Assembly (NCBI GenBank): GCA_946479055.1
Contig: CAMLEX010000187.1
Span: forward strand, 1-8,249
Length of the DNA: 8,249 bases
Direction: 5' to 3'
Source: an uncultured Bacteroidota bacterium
GTDB lineage: Bacteria > Bacteroidota > Bacteroidia > Chitinophagales > Chitinophagaceae
Position 1 is the first letter of the stretch, and each line of letters opens with the position of its first letter. This document shows positions 7,094-8,249 of the stretch, one piece after another. The notes under the pieces are model-generated. The model was not told the origin of the DNA. It ran no database searches and saw only the letters and a list, made by a program, of their open reading frames with translations. The translations under genes were made by a program, and so were the position numbers.

Positions 7094-7906
7094 TTATACA
7101 GAAATGAACCCTTGAATTTCTTTCTCCGCCTTTTGAAGTATTGTTTCCATTTTAACCGCAATATTCTTCTCCAGTTCTTTCAACAACAGATATTCTTCCC
7201 GTGAGTCAGGCACGAAATCCTTTCTGAAATGTTTTATTTTATTGCTGAGCATTTCATTATCCTGCCAATCGCCCAGGAGATCAAGCGATTTCTTAAGTTT
7301 CTTTAAATCACCGGAGTTTATTAAAAAATCTTTTGGGCAAATACTTATCCAATAGGAAATATTTTTTAGCCTTTTTCTTGCTTCGTGCGGCCGCCTCGAA
7401 AAATGTTTTGTAACCTGTTTCAACTTTTTTAATTCCTTATTAAGAATGATACCGGTCTTATCCAACAATTGCTGATGAGTGTTTGTTTTTAAGCTTTGCC
7501 CAAGTTTCCGGGTTAAATCATTTAATTCTTTTTCATCATATTTACTTAACGCATGTTGCGCCCATGCTTCAGTTCGTTGCAAGGCAATTTTCAAATGAAA
7601 CCTGAATGCAGTATATGTGATCTTGTTTTCTTCTTCAAACGACTGCAACAACAAAAGCCCAACTTCAATATCCCGGTATTTACCAAGAATGCTATACAAT
7701 TGTTCTGTTTTTTCAAACTCCACTTCGTTGTCCTTCTCATCCAGGAGAATGGTGAGCAATTTTAAATAGGAACGCATTCTTTTGACGGCTACACGAAGGT
7801 CATGCACAGCATCTGTTTCTTTTTGCTCCTTAAGTTTTGAAAGATTTTGTAAAAAAACTTTTTGCTGCCGTTTCCAATGTAACAGTATGAAGATCGTTGC
7901 GGGCAT
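7094..7906 (-). CDS. Stand-alone CHAD-domain protein, probably polyphosphate-associated
   Basis: This 270-residue, lysine-rich, all-helical protein consists almost wholly of one CHAD domain (conserved histidine alpha-helical domain). Both halves of the internally duplicated domain are visible: VHDLRVAVKRMRS (34-46, with His35, Arg38, Lys42, Arg43) followed by LGKYRDIEV (74-82), and HEARKRLKN (174-182, with His174, Arg177, Lys178) followed by LGDWQDNEM (211-219). In characterised CHAD proteins these basic residues line a channel that binds inorganic polyphosphate and can direct the protein to polyphosphate granules. There is no CYTH/triphosphatase domain, signal peptide or membrane segment, so a cytoplasmic binding role is likelier than catalysis. 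No polyphosphate kinase or phosphate gene is in view. The ATG at 7906 is the only good start before the first CHAD helix, yet it lies only five bases from a promoter-like TACCTTTG. Confidence 0.88.
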   Translation of the reverse strand: MPATIFILLHWKRQQKVFLQNLSKLKEQKETDAVHDLRVAVKRMRSYLKLLTILLDEKDNEVEFEKTEQLYSILGKYRDIEVGLLLLQSFEEENKITYTAFRFHLKIALQRTEAWAQHALSKYDEKELNDLTRKLGQSLKTNTHQQLLDKTGIILNKELKKLKQVTKHFSRRPHEARKRLKNISYWISICPKDFLINSGDLKKLKKSLDLLGDWQDNEMLSNKIKHFRKDFVPDSREEYLLLKELEKNIAVKMETILQKAEKEIQGFISV

Positions 7907-7911
7907 CTTTC

Positions 7912-7919
7912 CAAAGGTA
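7912..7919 (-). promoter_or_regulatory. Bacteroidota-type -7 promoter element abutting the CHAD start codon
   Basis: TACCTTTG on the minus strand is a perfect TAnnTTTG match, but only five bases (GAAAG) separate it from the ATG at 7906. Transcription usually begins a few bases after this element, so the messenger would be leaderless or nearly so. A GTTTTC segment about 17-22 bases upstream could be a poor -33 element. Confidence 0.5.
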
Positions 7920-7922
7920 GAA

Positions 7923-7936
7923 CAATACCCGTATTG
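7923..7936. promoter_or_regulatory. Palindrome CAATAC-CC-GTATTG in the CHAD promoter
   Basis: A perfect inverted repeat of two 6-base arms around a 2-base centre lies three bases upstream of the TACCTTTG element, in the spacer between the -33 and -7 regions. The very short centre suits a protein-binding site better than an RNA hairpin. A regulator bound here would block RNA polymerase. No regulator gene is adjacent, so the binding partner is unknown. Confidence 0.35.
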
Positions 7937-7951
7937 AAAACCTCACCTATC

Positions 7952-7964
7952 CCTGTTGAACAGG
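7952..7964. promoter_or_regulatory. Palindrome CCTGTT-G-AACAGG upstream of the CHAD promoter
   Basis: A perfect inverted repeat with 6-base arms around a single central base lies 46-58 bases upstream of the CHAD ATG, just beyond the expected -33 region. The arms differ from those of the palindrome at 7923-7936, so the two would not bind the same protein. It is a plausible operator by shape only. Confidence 0.3.
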
Positions 7965-8211
7965 CTTACTATATTATCCGAAAACTTTGGAAGGATGCAC
8001 AAAAAGTGTATTCCGCAGTGTGTTTGCTAACAATTTAGTTACGGAGAAAAAATCGGGATCCATATAACATTAAACAAGTATGTTAAACAGAAATAAGATT
8101 AGTTACTTAGTAGTTTTTCGTTTTGCCCATAATTGTTTTGAAAATGTTTCACTTTATAAAATCCGCATTCTATATTGGAGCCTAAATTTTTTTTAATAAA
8201 AACAAGCACCA
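7965..8211. other. AT-rich upstream region of the gene starting at 8212
   Basis: No gene is supported in this stretch, which with 7907-7964 makes up the 305-base spacer between the divergent CHAD gene and the partial gene at the right edge. Beyond the promoter-like sites listed separately it is simply AT-rich. It ends in a T run (8187-8194) followed by an A-rich leader (AATAAAAACAAG) before the ATG, a common form of translation start context in Bacteroidota. Confidence 0.5.
8171..8178 (+). promoter_or_regulatory. Possible imperfect promoter for the gene at 8212
   Basis: TATATTGG differs at one position from the TAnnTTTG consensus. A TTTC at 8147-8150 lies exactly 20 bases upstream, matching the normal spacing to a -33 TTTG element with one mismatch. 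The predicted leader would be about 28-30 bases. Two imperfect boxes in AT-rich DNA are weak evidence. Confidence 0.3.
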
Positions 8212-8249
8212 ATGAAACACAAGTTATTAACCCTTGTCCTGGGAACAAT
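8212..8249 (+). CDS. Start of a gene cut by the window edge, possible signal peptide
   Basis: The ATG at 8212 opens a frame of 12 complete codons reading MKHKLLTLVLGT before the sequence ends. A short basic start followed by a hydrophobic run is the usual beginning of a Sec signal peptide or an N-terminal membrane anchor. The A-rich sequence just before the ATG suits a Bacteroidota start site. Nothing can be said about function, and twelve codons are too few to exclude a chance frame. It is divergent from the CHAD gene. Confidence 0.5.
   Translation, partial: MKHKLLTLVLGT

Noticed and set aside
1..8249. CRISPR array, insertion sequence, phage or defence island
   Set aside because: There are no regularly spaced repeats, transposase or integrase genes, attachment-site pairs or defence domains; all complete genes are assigned to other families, mostly housekeeping.

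Overview
The window looks like an ordinary chromosomal stretch from a member of the Bacteroidota, probably Chitinophagaceae or a close relative. The grounds are AT-rich intergenic DNA, A-rich leaders without classical Shine-Dalgarno sequences, several copies of the Bacteroidota promoter element TAnnTTTG just upstream of genes, and the character of the proteins. The assignment is an inference from these traits, not from a database match.

Layout, left to right. Positions 1-336 hold no convincing gene, only inverted repeats. A minus-strand block follows, read right to left: mqnA (chorismate dehydratase, futalosine route to menaquinone), gmd (GDP-mannose 4,6-dehydratase) and fcl (GDP-L-fucose synthase). 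gmd and fcl overlap by one base and together convert GDP-mannose to GDP-L-fucose. mqnA lies 43 bases upstream, and both mqnA and gmd carry their own promoter-like element. A 141-base divergent region rich in repeats separates mqnA from purB (adenylosuccinate lyase), the only complete plus-strand gene. purB ends tail to tail with a GNAT acetyltransferase gene, overlapping it by four bases. Continuing on the minus strand are prfC (peptide chain release factor 3) and a stand-alone CHAD-domain protein. The window ends with the first 12 codons of a plus-strand gene whose product starts like a secreted or membrane protein.

The genes are mostly housekeeping: purine synthesis, translation termination, quinone synthesis and nucleotide-sugar supply. 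There is no mobile element, CRISPR array, RNA gene or defence cluster, and I found no clear undescribed multi-gene system. The points that merit a second look are regulatory. mqnA appears to start at TTG with a very short leader whose geometry matches that of gmd. The CHAD gene has a promoter element only five bases from its ATG, which implies a leaderless transcript, next to two palindromes. prfC has a hairpin where its ribosome binding site should be. Repeat-like intergenic DNA lies on both sides of prfC and between mqnA and purB.
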